Positions 46,661 through 61,200 of a DNA stretch of 64,000 bases are shown here, in pieces; within the stretch, counting starts at the first letter, position 1; each line of letters opens with the position of its first letter. The translations under genes and the position numbers were made by a program. The DNA is taken from assembly GCF_003945595.2 (NCBI RefSeq), contig NW_024104672.1:248001-312000 (forward strand). Reading direction: 5' to 3'. This DNA comes from Pipra filicauda (Eukaryota > Chordata > Aves > Passeriformes > Pipridae). The notes beneath the pieces were generated by a model that saw nothing but the letters and a program-made list of their open reading frames with translations, was not told the DNA's origin and ran no database searches.

Positions 46661-49188
46661 AATACAGAAGATATAAAATTGACTAGAGACCTTCTGATGT
46701 GTCTTCTGATCTTAACTTTTCCATGATTCATTTTCTGGGATCGTAATGAACTTCCCTCACCACAATGACCCATCCTTGACATACTATGAAATTTTAACTG
46801 AGCCTCATGCTGATGTACAGAGAGCCATGGTGGCTTTGAAAGTGTATAGCTAATTTGGTTTGGAATGAAGGAGGGGAAATACTGAGGCAGGAACAGAAGG
46901 GTGAAATATGAAGTTACAGGGAAAAGATTTGTAAACTGATCAGGATTTTGGAGGTAGGAAAGGAGTAGAATAGTTGAAAGCCATCCAACAAAGGAATGGA
47001 AATGTTTCCTTTTGAGAAATACATACTGTTAAATAAATCCTTCGGTCTCTGTGAGGGTCATAATAATCTCAGTTTTAATATCTGAGAGTGAATTATTAAT
47101 ACTCTGCTGGATGAAAGTGACTGGACATGAGAGAAATATCTGAACATCTGCAAACAGTGTTTCCTGATGGAAGTGGAGAGGCTACCCCTTAAGCTGCATG
47201 GCCATCCAGATTTTATGACAGTGTGGTTTCACATAACAGGGAGACTTTTGGATTTTGTCAGCTTATTTCATAATTTTATTTTCATTAAAAAACATTCTGT
47301 CTAGCTTGGTAGCAGAGTCACCACCTCTCCCCTTGGGTTTCTTACTGCACATGGTCTTGAATGCTGTTGCTCAAATGTTGGTGCCTTTTGTATTAATGAG
47401 GTTTCTTCTGTGACAGCAGTCAAAGTGCTTTTTAGTATTTAATGTTTAGTATTACGTGTCAATCAGGGCAAAAGCCAGACTCTTTCCAAGAGTTTAATGT
47501 ATCAATCCTTTTCTATGTTAAATTGCAGCAAAACTATTGTTATTGAAAGAGGATCAGCAGTTTTCTCCCAAAATCTTGAAACATTTTCTTCACTTCTCTG
47601 ACCAGAGCTCCCACTGCCAATATGACAGGTTTTAAATGCTCAAGTGTTGCACCACTTTCACTTCTGCTGTGCTGCCTTCAGTCTGATGGCTGCAAATATT
47701 CCCAAACACTTACAAGATAGATGACTAGTGCCATGCAGGAGGCATGAATTGAGAGAATCAGTGAAAACAAGACATGATTAATTTAGAGCACAAATTAGAG
47801 AAGAAGATGGACTTCTACTATTCCTGTGGCTGAAAGCCCTTCTGTCTGTCTGAGTTCAAATAAAGGCATCAAAACTGGAAAAATATGACATAGTAACTGT
47901 AGCTTTTGTGACCATTATGGAGCTTCTTTCCTAGGGCAAATAGTAGGGTGGTATCAGGAAGCAAGGCTGGATGCACAGAATTTTAAGCAGAAAGTCACTC
48001 AGCTGAAGCTATTTCTTAATGAAGACAGAAGCCAGTGGATAGCAATTGCTGTGGGTTTTTTGCTTGGTTTTGTTTGTTTGTTTTTATAGTTTGAGTTTTT
48101 TTCACCCCCGGACTGAAGATTTGTGTTTGGAAATTCAGTGTAGGCAGCACTGAAACTTTTCCCCAGTAACTAACAGTTTCGGTAGTCTCTCATGTAGTCT
48201 TAAAATTATATATAGGAGATTTTATTTTTGTTTAAATAATCTCAAAAAGTTTCGTTTGAGATTATATGCCTTTGAACTATAACACCACATAGGATTAATC
48301 TCTTCTGCATAATTTTATTGTATATTTTTCTGCAATTCTTTTCTTATGAGTCTACAATGATAACTCCTTCTGGTGTTCCTCAATTCACCCTTCCTCCTTT
48401 TATTCCTCACAGCCCAGTGCATTTTCTAATCCTACTAGTCATTTAGGTAGACAACAATGTATTGGGGACAAAAGGGCATTTTTGTCTCAAGACTGTCAAA
48501 TGCATCCTTGATGCCAGCATAATATGTTTCTGTGCAATATTTTGGATGGGCAGCTACCTGCTGGTCTCATTTTTTCTGTTTACCATGTGCTTGCTTTCAG
48601 CCACTTCCAGGGCACACTGAGTTCTCTCTAGAAAGGTAACAATACCAACTCCATTTATTGTTGCTTGAACATCAAAGAGAGTTTGGTACTTCAATATAAA
48701 ATTAATTTTGACCTACAGGGTGATTTGGTAGTATTTTTCAGTTCCTTCCTTCCCTCCCTCCTCTCCCCCTTAAAGGAACGAACACTAATGCTTATATTAA
48801 GGTTTATGGACTAAAAATGAAAATATGCCTATAAATTCAGGTTGTATATATTACCTCAAATTTGTAAATATTTATTGCAAAAGTGTAGACTCAGTTTGGG
48901 TTGCTTACAGCTTTCTCTGGTTTATAGACAGGATTTCTGGCATGTTCATTTACATTTACTGGATTTCTTTTATTATTTTCTCTTCTCCTCCTCCTTTTTT
49001 CTTACTTAAAAAATCTTTCTAAAGTCAGTGAGTGATAAACCTTTCAAAGTAACCAACAAAAATCTGTTATTGAAAAATTTTCTTTAGAGTAATTCAGTAG
49101 CATATTATAGCTGACAGGGGGGCCCTGGATGAGAGTGGAAAGGAGATCCTCTCCTCTGTTTCAGCTGCTAGCACTCATTCTCCCTGTT

Positions 49189-49225
49189 GCTTTTATTTTA
49201 ATCTCTCTGCTTTTATTTTAATCTC
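49189..49225 (+). repeat. 20-bp tandem duplication
   Basis: The unit gcttttattttaatctctct is at 49,189-49,208, and its first 17 bases repeat exactly at 49,209-49,225. The perfect match points to a recent event. Confidence 0.92.
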
Positions 49226-52200
49226 CATGTTCTGTGAACTCTTCTAAAATTCATTAGCTGTAAAGATGTGCTCCATTGTGTTGGTATGCACTTTAGTAGA
49301 GATTGGAAAAGATTCCCTGAAAAACAGACATTTCCCCATAAAAAGGACAATTTGAGTAGCTAGTATTGTTCAGAGAGAAAAATATATGGTACATTGGTAC
49401 CTTAACTGTCACACAATTTTCTGTCTTTGGTCAGGGATTCCATTAATCTTTTGTACCAAGTTAGTACACAGGAGATAAAGGAAGTTTTGTCTTGGTGTGA
49501 CTTCAGAGGATGCATATAGTAGCCTGCAATTCTGATAGAGCCTAGTGTAGGTCCAGAGAACAGCCTGTGGTAGGTTGGTCTATGGCAGGGGACCAAAACT
49601 CTTCCTGTCCTTTTAGATAGGCTCTGGATTTAAAGTCACAGCACTGTCATGAGCAATGATACTGGAAGGGCTGAAGGCATAACTCTGCAATAGACACACC
49701 ACTGCCTTTGCAGATATTTATAGATGGGAAAGTGGAATTTTGAATGGGACAATTGAGTCAGAAGAGGAACATCTCCCCTGGGCTTGAAGGGAGCCAAAAT
49801 CTGCAGATATTAGCAGTCAATGTCTACCAAGCATATTGGCAGGGTGGCTGTCAGGTTTGTGTGTCCTTTTCCCTGGCCAGCGAAAAACTAGAAAAGCTTG
49901 TAGTGAAACCAAAGAGGGGAGAGAGGGTTGGTGGGTGACATGAAAACTTGTATTACTACAGATATGGAGACACCACTGTATTATTACTGTGTAGAGCTAG
50001 TTGAAATAAGTAGGATTTATTTTCTGGAGGGGAAAGGGAGAAACATTTTCAGGAAATGATTTCTTGTCTGTGAAGAATGTGTGAGAAGCGTGTCTGGGTG
50101 AGTTAGAGGACATGCTTTCCCCGTGGAGAAGGGAGAGAGATGTTTAATGATGGGGCAAGCTAGGGAAACCTCTTCTTTTCTGCTCAGGGAGAGAGAGAAG
50201 GATGACGTCCTGGCAATTGGCAAGCTTGAGATCTTGAACAATGATGAGGAGTCTGGTATAGAAGAAGGTGTTCCTGAAAAATGAGAACTGCATACTGATG
50301 TCCTTCACAATTGCATCCCAATTCACTGCAGATGGTTCTGATTTGAAACTTGGTTTTATATTTTCCTTCTTCCCTGTAGTTTGACAGTCACCCGGGCTGA
50401 CTTTTTAAGGTAGTTACTTTAAGTAGAACTGTTTCTTCCCTGTTTTCAGCTCAGAGTGGGAGGTCTGCCATTCTGCTCTATGAATGCTACTGCAGCCTCT
50501 AAAAAGTGTTTGTCATGCTATAGGAAAACTGCACCAGAACAAGCTTGGTGCCAGCAAGCTGCTCTGAGAAACTCTGCTCTGTGCTGCTCTTGTCACTCTG
50601 CTCTATTTGTCCCTCTGCTCCATAGATGCATGTTGGCTTTATCTCCCTACATTTTTTCCTGCCTTTCAGCTTTCACTGTACCTACTTGAGCTACAAATAC
50701 TGTGGACCCAGCAGTACTACAGGTTAGTCAGTTCTTCCTGTTGGCTGGAGCACCATAATTTCCCCCTCTTGGTTTTAAAAGCGAAATTATATGTGTGTAT
50801 GTGCAATGTACACATGTATTGTCCAATGCTGGCACATTCACCGATAGCTTTCAGCTCTTGAGCCCATGTCAAGACATCTATGTGCACAATCTCTGGGTCT
50901 GTTGTGAGCCTCTCCTAGAAAGATCCTTCTAAGCTGACTTAGTTATAAGTGAGGATTTTAAGCTTCTATTATGTGACCTTAATGCAACTTTTTCTAGTAT
51001 TACACAGCATTTTTCCCTCATTCATTAATCAAATACTTGCTGCCATCTACCTTTCATTACTGGATTTCTTAATTCCCTGGTATTTGCTTACATAAGTCAG
51101 CCTATATACTGTTCTGCTGTATGAATTATCTTAAAATTATTTTAAAGCCTTCCTCTTTAAAGTCTGCATTATTTTCTCCTTTCTCAGAAGGTTCTTCTGT
51201 TTATAAGCTGAGTTCTTAGAAGTTGCTAATGCTCACTGTGACCTGAGCTTTCAGTGTTTTGATTCTTAATAAAGTCAAACCTATGCTAAACGTCTAGCTA
51301 ACTGGTCCAGTGATGCATTATGGTGTCCACCTGATATTGTAATCCAGAAGCCTTTAATCTATTTAGCTGTTTGTACTGATGGCCAGTAAAAGATATCCCT
51401 GCTTTACCTTTTTCTCAATCTTTGCTTCCTTACATATTCTCATTGCTCTTACTGAATTGCAACACTGAGACTGTGAATGCTTTTGATCCTTGCATCCTAT
51501 TATTTTGTTCTTGTATGAAGCTGTTTATGTAAAATATAGAACTATTTATAATACGGAAATGGAAAACCAAATCTTGGGCATCTTGTAAACACAACAGTTG
51601 TTATATAAATGAATTGTTTTAAAGGTGGTCTCCCAGGTCATCTAGGGAAGTTTTTTTCTCTAGGTCTGTATCACATCTATCCAATATATGCTTGATGCTT
51701 CTGTCTGTTCAGGCTGGGGCAGCCTCAGTGGCACAGAGTGCTTGTGACACAAGCCTTTAACAGGTGGGTCTGACCTGGTTTCTTCCCTTGCTTGGTATTT
51801 GCTCACTGGGCCAAACAAGAATGGTTGCAAAGCAGCCTGCTCTGTGCTGAGCTCAGGGAGAGCTATCAGAGACTGTAACCACATCTTTGAAGGGATACCA
51901 TGAGAATTTTTTATTCCCCTTGCCATGCACGTAGTGTGGCTCCTGACCTTTTTGGTTTGACAGTTTTTCCTCCTCTAAAGTGAAAGACTCTCTTGAGTTT
52001 TCTTTTTCTTCTCCTCATCAACCGGAAAAAAAAAAATCCCAAGAAGGTAGAATACTATTATCTAATATCCTCCTCTAATGGAGTAAATTTACTAAATAGT
52101 CTAGAGTGGCATGGTAGTTTATTTAATTTCTACCTCCACCATCATACTGTTAATCATTTGACTGATGGACAAAAAAAGCTTAATAAATTCTCTCTAATGT

Positions 52201-55200
52201 TCTTTCTTCTATAAGTGTGATTTTTTTTTTATAAAAATATGTTCTCTTGTTGCAGCCATTTTTCTCCACGTGATTAAGAGATAACATTAGGCTAGCATAA
52301 AAATGGGAAAATTACAATAATGTTAGCAATGAAAAATCAGTTTTTAAACAGCTTTAAGATATCTAGTGACTTTGACTGCAGCAAAGTTTGTGATGTTATT
52401 GGCTAAAACTTGGAAACTTCAAGTGCCTGAGCTTTGGCTTGCACATCTAGTGCTAGCCTGGAATTCCTGGGTACCTGATATGACATAAGAAACTGAATCA
52501 ACTATAGTCCCTCTTCTACAGAGCTGTACTCCAAGCCTTGGAATAATATTGAAGATTAATCTAAAAAGCAGTTAATATTCTGCATAATATTAGCTAGTGA
52601 ACGTTGCTGTCAGATCCTTCTGTTTCTGTTCATGGTCTGTTCTTTTGGCACTGTTTTATCTCCAGAAGCTCTTTTAAACTCTCCTAAATCAAAAAGTTCT
52701 GTGAAGGGCAAAAACGCCTATATCCTGGGCTCAACACTCCCCTTGGCAATTATTCACTGAGTAACTTGTAATGGGGCCCTAGGTTAAAAAAGCACTTAAG
52801 CATTATTCATATGCTTGAATACTTTCCAAAACAAAAATGCTCATCATGAGCATCTGAACTGAGAAAATAATCTTTGGCTTGCTCACGAGCTGTCAGCACT
52901 TCATCAGCGCCCTGGATGTGAGGGGTGTAGCTGGATGCACGGGGTACGTGTTGCTGAGGAAGGTGCAGCCTGGCAACTGCCTTGTTTCACTCACTAATCT
53001 CACAAATATTCTTTGGTGTTAACTTGAGGGATGGCAGACATGGTAGCTTGGCCTTCTGCTTGCTATTGGGAATTCACCAAGGCAAAACTCAGTTTGGTGG
53101 TGACTGATTTGCCCAACTGATCCTGCTGAGTTGGAGGGGATAGGAGGGTTGTTATCTCTATGGTGACAACACTGGAGCATGAACCAATTGTATATAATAT
53201 GTTATTGGATTCATATGGGTGCTGAATACAATGCTTAACAAGATTAAAATGTTCTATTACTGGAAGGCAGCTGCTCTTAGGGCAGCTGTAAAAAATCAGC
53301 CCATTTAACCTTTTCTTAGGGAGTAATGCCTGCAAACATGGACAAATCAACTAGGAATACACTTAACAGGTGATTACATATGTCATTGTGAATCATTGGT
53401 CTTTGTAGCTTATTGAAATTATATGATACTTCTATAGGAAGAAGTATGAAGTTCCCAGAAAAGCAGAATGAGATCTGGGATAGGGTAAATTAACTTCAGT
53501 CTTTTAATCAGTGTATGACATTCACTTCTGGATAATGTTATCTCTCTTTTTAATGCCAAGTGATTAGTAAATACTAACATTTTCTTGACTGCCCTAACTT
53601 TACTTGGTGCACACTGTTTCTAGACTGCAAACAAATAACAGGCAAAGAACACATTCTACATGCACATAATTGACCTCTGTTTGGTATTAATTAAAACTGG
53701 TGACTGAGCTATTGAAATACTGTAGTGTATAGAATTCACATTAATCTGTTTACACTAATAGCTTTGACTTCTATGCCCATAAGAGGGCAGAGACAATTAA
53801 ATCTCTGCATAAATAGTAACAATTTTTACATGAGTACATATAAAATTATATAGTAGAAATTGCATTAATTCTGTGTGCTTTAAAAAATTCCTTAACCTTA
53901 GAAACTTTGCACAAGAGAGCAGGTGAGTCATGACTGAATGGGTTTCTACCTCTGCTATAGCATCCACAGATACCTATTCCACATCATAATAAACCATGTT
54001 TCTTGCAAAATGTGCCTGATATATATTCAAATATATTAAAGGAAAAATGATTCATTGGTGACCTTGGCAACACTAAGCCATTATTAGGAGGAAAAAAAAA
54101 AAAGAGAGGTGAAAAAAACCCCAACAGTAAAATGTCTGGTTGAAGGTAGATGGAAACATGATCTGCTTTCACAATAGAAATTAGAGAGCAGATAACCTTT
54201 CCAAATGAAATTATGTTCCTTGGTCTGGTATATCACACCCAAGTTGACTCACAAATGAATTTGAAAAAACATTCTATCTGACAAACATTTGCAAAATGCT
54301 TAGGGAGGCATGATAGAAGACGGTGACTGTTGTTGGTATTTTGAAGTAGGAGCTCAATATTAACCAAAACCCATGGCAGCTCTGAGCAAGGAATGGCTCT
54401 GCAGCAGTGCTTTGCTGAAGGTCTCTTTGTTCTTGATGTGTATGCACATGTTGAAAATATAGTCAGAATTCAATTTCAAGGGAGCTTTTAGCTCTGCCTT
54501 TGCAGTTCTCTTCCTTTCTTTCCTACTGAAGGCAGAGAGGAGGAGAGGTGGCAAGAAGGCTGCAAGCATTCAGGTGGAGGCTCCTTCAGCTCACCCTCCT
54601 GCAGAGGACATCGGTGTTTGGAAGTGCTGCAGCCTGTTTGTGACTTTCATTGAGGACTTTGAGCAATCCAAAACACAGCTTTCTGCTGTTTGAAGTACTG
54701 CAGAAAACTGTTTAAAGCACACTTTTATATCCAGAAAAAGTTATTCTGCCAGGTCATACAGACCTTTGTTTGATCTCTATTTGTAAGTGATTTAAGACAT
54801 TTCTTTTTACTAAGGACATCCAGAACATGCATTATTTTAAGAAGCATCTGCTCCTGTAACAGGAATTCCCCTGTGTGCTGTGTAACTTTTCTTTAGGTGG
54901 TGGAAAGATTGTAATGGCTACCATGGCAAAGAAAGCCCAGCCTTTCCTTTTTTCATTAATAGTGTGCTCATTGTTCAGGTGTTGCTGCTTGGGATGGATT
55001 TGTGTTTTATGGCTGCCTTCCACATTCTTTTTCTGAAAATGCTGTTTCCCTTGTGTGGTGAGGATGGGAACTAAAATTTCAGTTGTTTGGTGTTTACCAG
55101 TTTTTGAAAAATTATCAAATCCATGTGCTATTTCACTGAGTACCGAACTCCTCTGGAGGCCAAGCTTGACAAAACAGCAACTTGAACTCTTGCATAAATC

Positions 55201-58200
55201 TGAGAACTAGTTTTGTTCTCATGCCTCACTGTACTTGTTTTTGATTTTTTTTTTGTAATTCCACCTTTTCTTATATTTTGCTACTTCTATTCTGAAATTA
55301 TCCATTTTGTTCTTTTTTGTGGCCTCACACCTCTTTCTTACTCATACTATCTTGCACTTTAATATTAGAAAGAGGCTGTATACTGTTTTCGTATATTTGA
55401 GCATGGAGACACTGTTTCATATGAACTGCCATACAATTATATGCACTTCCAGAGACAGCACTGACTGTCATATGTGAGAACTTTTCAGTGCATCACACTT
55501 GACCACCAGCTTTTGTTGCCCAGCCATGTCTTCCCTTTCAGTGTCAATGTTACTACTGATGGCAACTGTCCGTGCAGCTGTGATTAACTGAAACTTTATG
55601 TTCTATTTTAAGATTTTGCCACAAGCTACTTCCGTTGTACCAGTGTAAAGTTTCTTTAATCTTGCATATTCTCTGAGCACTCCATGTGTGCTGATGGAGC
55701 TAGCGGAGTAACTAAGGCTTCATCCTCTGTTCTCTTTCTTGTATTTGATATCATGTAAGCTTGTTTGACTTGCCTTGTTATGCCCAGGTCTGGATGGATG
55801 CCAGTTTGCAGCCCTTCTTCAACTTCAGTGGGGACTCTGTGGCTTCTGCTACTCAAATTCCAGTTGTGTGCTCGTGTATTAAAGTTAGAGCTTGGAAGTG
55901 ATCTGCATGCCAGGTCTGCCATGATGGGGTTTCCCCCAGGCATGCTCATTACTTTTCCTCACTCCCTTTTGTGTTTGTGAGATACATACATAAGCTCTAT
56001 AATACTTTGTGTCTGTTTTGCTCTTATGTGCTTTGTGTTTCCTCCAAAATGATTTGTTTTCTGGTAGCATGCAGTACTACTCAAATTCCTGTAGTTCTGC
56101 TGCATAGTTTTACCTCTTGCCTGACTTAAAAAGCTCTGAAGATATACAAGACAGAGCAAGCTTTATGCACCAGTTAGTATAAGAAAATAATTTATCTTGG
56201 TTTTGTTTTTCTTCCTGCTTAAGGACACAGCACTGTTCTCAATATATTTCTGTTGTCCTGTATGCTTTCAGAGACCCTCAACTCTCATGAAGCTTTTTAC
56301 TGCTCAGTTGCTCTAATCAAGCTGTTTCCTTGGCTATGTCCGTGCGGCAGAGAGATGCCTCAGTCCGCCTCTCAAAGTGAGACTGGTGACATGGCATGCA
56401 CCACGTCCCTTGCTTGACCTAGGAACAGGAGGTTTTCCCATCTTTGAAAATAAAGAAGTGGGGGCACAGTGATAAGGGGAGGATGTTATAATCTACCCCT
56501 GAAGGTGAGGGTAACTGAGGTGGTTGTTAATAGGTCCCTCGGGGTGGATTAGAGTGAGCAATGTGCACATTGCTTCCCTTCTAGCGGTTACCTTCTCAGC
56601 AGTGTCTCTGATGCACTGTTTAGCTCTGAGCAGGTACTGTAAGAAGTCGATGCTAGTGCCAGACCACAATCATTAGTGAAGAGATTCTCACAAGGATTTT
56701 CCTTCTCTTTCACCCAGAAGCCTATTCTCCCACACCTGCTGCTACTTTCCTCCCTCCTCAGATTAACAGCCTGCTCTTGCTGCTAGTTAATGAGGATAAA
56801 TCTTGTTGTATAGCACTGCACGTGCGATGTGCCAACTCTGTTGATGGCTAATGGTCAAAATGAGGTTTTGGTTGTTTTTTGTTGTGTTTTTTTTTTTTTT
56901 TTTACCTTATTAGATTATAGTTCTTCTTAAGGCTGAGAGCACAGAGCAGCTCGCTGATGCTGAAAAGAGGAGGTCTAACTTTTTCTGGATGTGCAATTTA
57001 TCCTCATCCTTCCTGCAGCAGCTATGGTGCTCCTTGGGTTCTTTGGTGACCTAATTTAACTCACTGAAAGGGCAGGAAAATACCTCTTTTTCCTCTTCCT
57101 CACAGATCAATTGTAATTAAACCATTTCCTTAATGGGAAAAGGATGAGTAATGCCCTAACACCGTACCTCATGCACTCTGAAGAAGGTTTCATTTCCAAA
57201 GAAGCAAAGAACAGTGGGAAAGCATATGCATACAGCAAAGGAAAATTTTTTAGGTTATGAAACCAGTTTTCCAAGACTTATGGTATTTAAAGTAGTTTAA
57301 CCCTAATTTCAAAACTTTTCTTGCTTGTGTATATGCAGTGAGAAAATTATGTGGTCACATACTCTGTATGCTGAGGCCTACTATGTCATTCAGCACGTGG
57401 AACAGGCTAGGTGAAATACAACCATGGTACTGGTGAACTATCCTTCCTACTACAGCAACTGTTTTCTGACAGGAAATCTATCACTTAAAGTGCACACTGT
57501 CTGTTGTGGCCCCCAAAATCTGAGCTTGCTCAAAAATTATGCTAACCCTTATGACATTGTTTACCAAATAAAAGTGGGTAAAGGCATTATGTTACTGACT
57601 GCTCAATGTGTTATTTTATATCTTTCATAGATAGAAGGAAACTACTGCTTAAATGTAAAAATTGCTTTTCTTCCAATGGATCATAAACAGCACTTTGGGG
57701 GAAATGTCAACTATAAACCAAGTTCATAGCTCACCTGCAAGTGATTCATGTTATATTTTTACAGATTAAAGTTAGATTCAGTGCATTATGCACACATAGA
57801 ATATATCACCAATTCTCCTTACTTGCACATAATTTACTCATGTGTAATTGTTTTAATATATTAATCATGTATTAGAAATCATCAGAAGCAGACTTGATAT
57901 TTGTGATAAATATCTCTTAAAGATGTTTTACATTTCTTATTTTTCTTAAGAAGAGCATTTTGATATGAAAGTTGTATATATAAATATTTCAAAATTCATG
58001 AGTCAGGTTCATTCAATGTCTCTGATGTTTTTAATGTTTATGCAGTTTTCCAAAAGCAATGAATACTTTTGGTGTTGTGGTGTATTCAGGCTTGATTCTT
58101 CTGCTATTTGTTGTTTGGCTTTTAGAAAACGTGACACAATGCCATGTATCTGTTTTGGTTCCTTCCACACTGCTCCTGTGGACCCTTTTGCTGGCAGTGG

Positions 58201-61200
58201 CAAAATCAACCAGAGAGATTGCTTCACATCTGCCCTATGGGTCAGTAATCTCCACTTTTCTGTAGATATTTCCTGCTTGAGTGCTTCTCTAAGCCATATG
58301 TTACATTGATGCTTAGAGTAACTCTACGAGAGCAAACCTTTGAAATTTTGGTGTAAAAGTCCTCCGGATTAAGAAGATAGGTAAGAGACAAGTCCTCTCT
58401 CTCTTCCCAACCCTCTGACCTGCTGCTGTTGTTCCCCACTCCCCAACAGACTAATTCTGGCCTGGTTCTTCCTATCACCCAAACAGCTGGTCAGGTCTTG
58501 ATATCCTATGAGCACATCTGGGCTTTTTCCTGCACAGCCTCCCAAAAAAATGATGTTGCTGTGCCTGAATCACCAGCAATAACACAATCTGCTGTTTTAA
58601 TTGAGTCAGGATTGGTGTGTAGAAGATTGTTAGTGGCTGCTTCAGAACTGAAGGGGAACGCTGTGGGGTTTATTGCTTCCTTATGCTATGCAGAGGCTCC
58701 TGGTGCCAGAGACTCCATGTCTGTTCTGCAGTGTTGCATGGATGTTGCATACTGCTATTAGAATTGGGCAGCAGGTGGTGAGTTAGAGAATTCATCTGCC
58801 AAGAAGACAATAAATGCTTTTTTTATTTCCTTTCCCCATTGCTTTGCGGCTAGTGAGGAAAGAAGATACAGCAGGTGCTGAAGCCACTACTGCTGCCTTG
58901 GGGGCTCTTGTCCTGCTTCTGTTACTGCCTCTCTTGCTGTTGCTTTGTTCCTGCTGCTTGTACAGCAGAGCCTTGTGCTCTGCTAGGAAATGGTACTAAC
59001 ACATTTTTGGGGGTGGAAAGCTGACAGTATTTTGGAGCTGACTGAAAGGCAAGAAGGCTAGTAACCTTCTCCTCTTGTTTCTGTTTGGATTTTTTTTTGT
59101 CTTTCTTTTCCCCCATATGTCTCCACTTGTTTTTGTTGTCACTAGACTGTCTCACTCTGTCCCCAGCCAAATTCATGTTCTCTTAAGATTTATCCATCCA
59201 GACACAGTAATGCAATGGAGAAAGGCTTCTTTATAATTTTGCTTTCCCTCTGAACTAATTTTGAAACAGTAATATCAATGCTCATGCTAAGTTAGCAAAT
59301 AAATTCTATGTTTTCACTCATTCTTCAATGTATGTTTCTGAAATGTTTCCCAATATTCTAAGCAAATGCTGTCTCTCCTTCACTTCTTCCTCTCTGTTTA
59401 GGCTAATGGTTAAATTTCTGAATTCCATCCTATCAAAGTATGTCCAGTCAAGTAAGAAGATTTTTTTTTTTTAAGGAGCAGCTGTCAAATTATTTTGGCT
59501 GGCAATACCTATAATTATATTCTATGATCACAGTTACAAGCAAGTGTAATTAGATTTCCAGTTTCATGGTATAAGTTCATCACCATAGAAATGAGGAAAG
59601 ACTTCTTATGTGTAGGATACTGGGACATTGATTAGAGTAGTATTTTATTAAATATTCAAATGTGGTGATTCCTGTCCTGTTGTTATAGCTGGTGCACACA
59701 TTTATCTTACAGTCAGATGCTATACATGTTTGTGGTGGCATATTCTCTGGCACACTTCTGGAACCTGTTTAATTGCTAATGATAATTTTGGATTGGGATT
59801 TTAGGCCTTGCATGAATTGATGTCTTTCTAACATCATCTTCCACAGGAAATTATCTCTGATTAGTAAGTGGTTTAAATCCATAGAGAATAAAAATAGATA
59901 TCTGTGGGGATGGGGTAAAGGGGTGGAAAATGACAGGAACTGACATTTCCTTTGTACTGTACAAGTGTAACTTTTCCCTTGTGCAAAACAAGTCTGGACT
60001 TGACAGAGCCTTGTAGGCATCAAGAGTATAATGCGGAATTAAATCAAACCTTCCTATAATCCAGCAGTTCTGGGATTGAACTAGATTTGTATATCAAAAC
60101 TGCACTGATGTTCAGATGAAGGACTCATCCCTTTCTGTCTATGGGCGGCAATCAAAAGCACTTTGTCAAGTTCTTTTTGAGATTAAGAAGTAATAAATTT
60201 GTAAGAACACCTATTTTTTCAGTAGCTTGGTTCTAAACATGCAATTTCACAACACAGCCTTTGCTTTATTTCTGATATTCCACTAAACCCGAGATTAAAA
60301 TATCCCTTGAAACATCAGAGGAACTTTTCTGGTCTTCATTCAATGAAAAGACAGAGAAAATATTTCAGAGACCTCTGACTTAAACACCAAGCAGTCTGAA
60401 AAGAGGTAATATATACACAGTATATAGTTTAATGTAGATTTGTTCATGTTTTAGTGATCGAAGTTTTCAGATTTTTATGAGAGTGAAAAATGAGCCCTGA
60501 GAAAGATAAGACCTCTGTTTCTCTGGTGGGATGAAATTTCATGCCTTTTTTGGCATTGGTTTTGCTAATGTGAAAGCAAAATAAGGAACCTGAAGCCCTG
60601 TCTCCAGAGCTGCTTCAAGCTGGTGTGTCTGGGGGTTTCATCCTGTTGCAGTGATATTGTTTCCTATCTATACCTGGTATAATTCTTCAGAGTTTTAGTG
60701 TGCTGATGGTAGTGAAATTAACGGTTAATGACAAATTGTATACATGAAGGATTTGTAAAGCCCTAGAGCATAACTGGCCAGACTGTTAGTTTAAGAATAC
60801 AAAGTGATCTGTTGACATAAACATACCTTCCAGTGACAGTATCAATGAAAGTAAAATCTCTTTGGGCTTAATTGTAACCTGTTACACCCTGAGGAAATTG
60901 AAAAAAAAATAAAATAAATTAGAGTCCCTGTGAATCTATGCCTGAGTACTTGCACCTGCTTCAGCATTGCTACCTTGCTTTGTGAACATGAAAGTTGCCA
61001 AGATGTAGGGACAATGTCAGGAACTGTTCCTCCTTTCCCTCACTCCAAAATACCATGTCCAGCTTTGCTTTAGTGGACTGCAGGGAGCAAGTCACCTGTG
61101 AATGAAAGTTGGTGTCTGGTTAGTGAGGGTACAGGGAAAGGGGGTCTATGTTTGGTTTAGCATATCTGCTCTTCAGCTGATGAGTATGTATGCACTTGTA

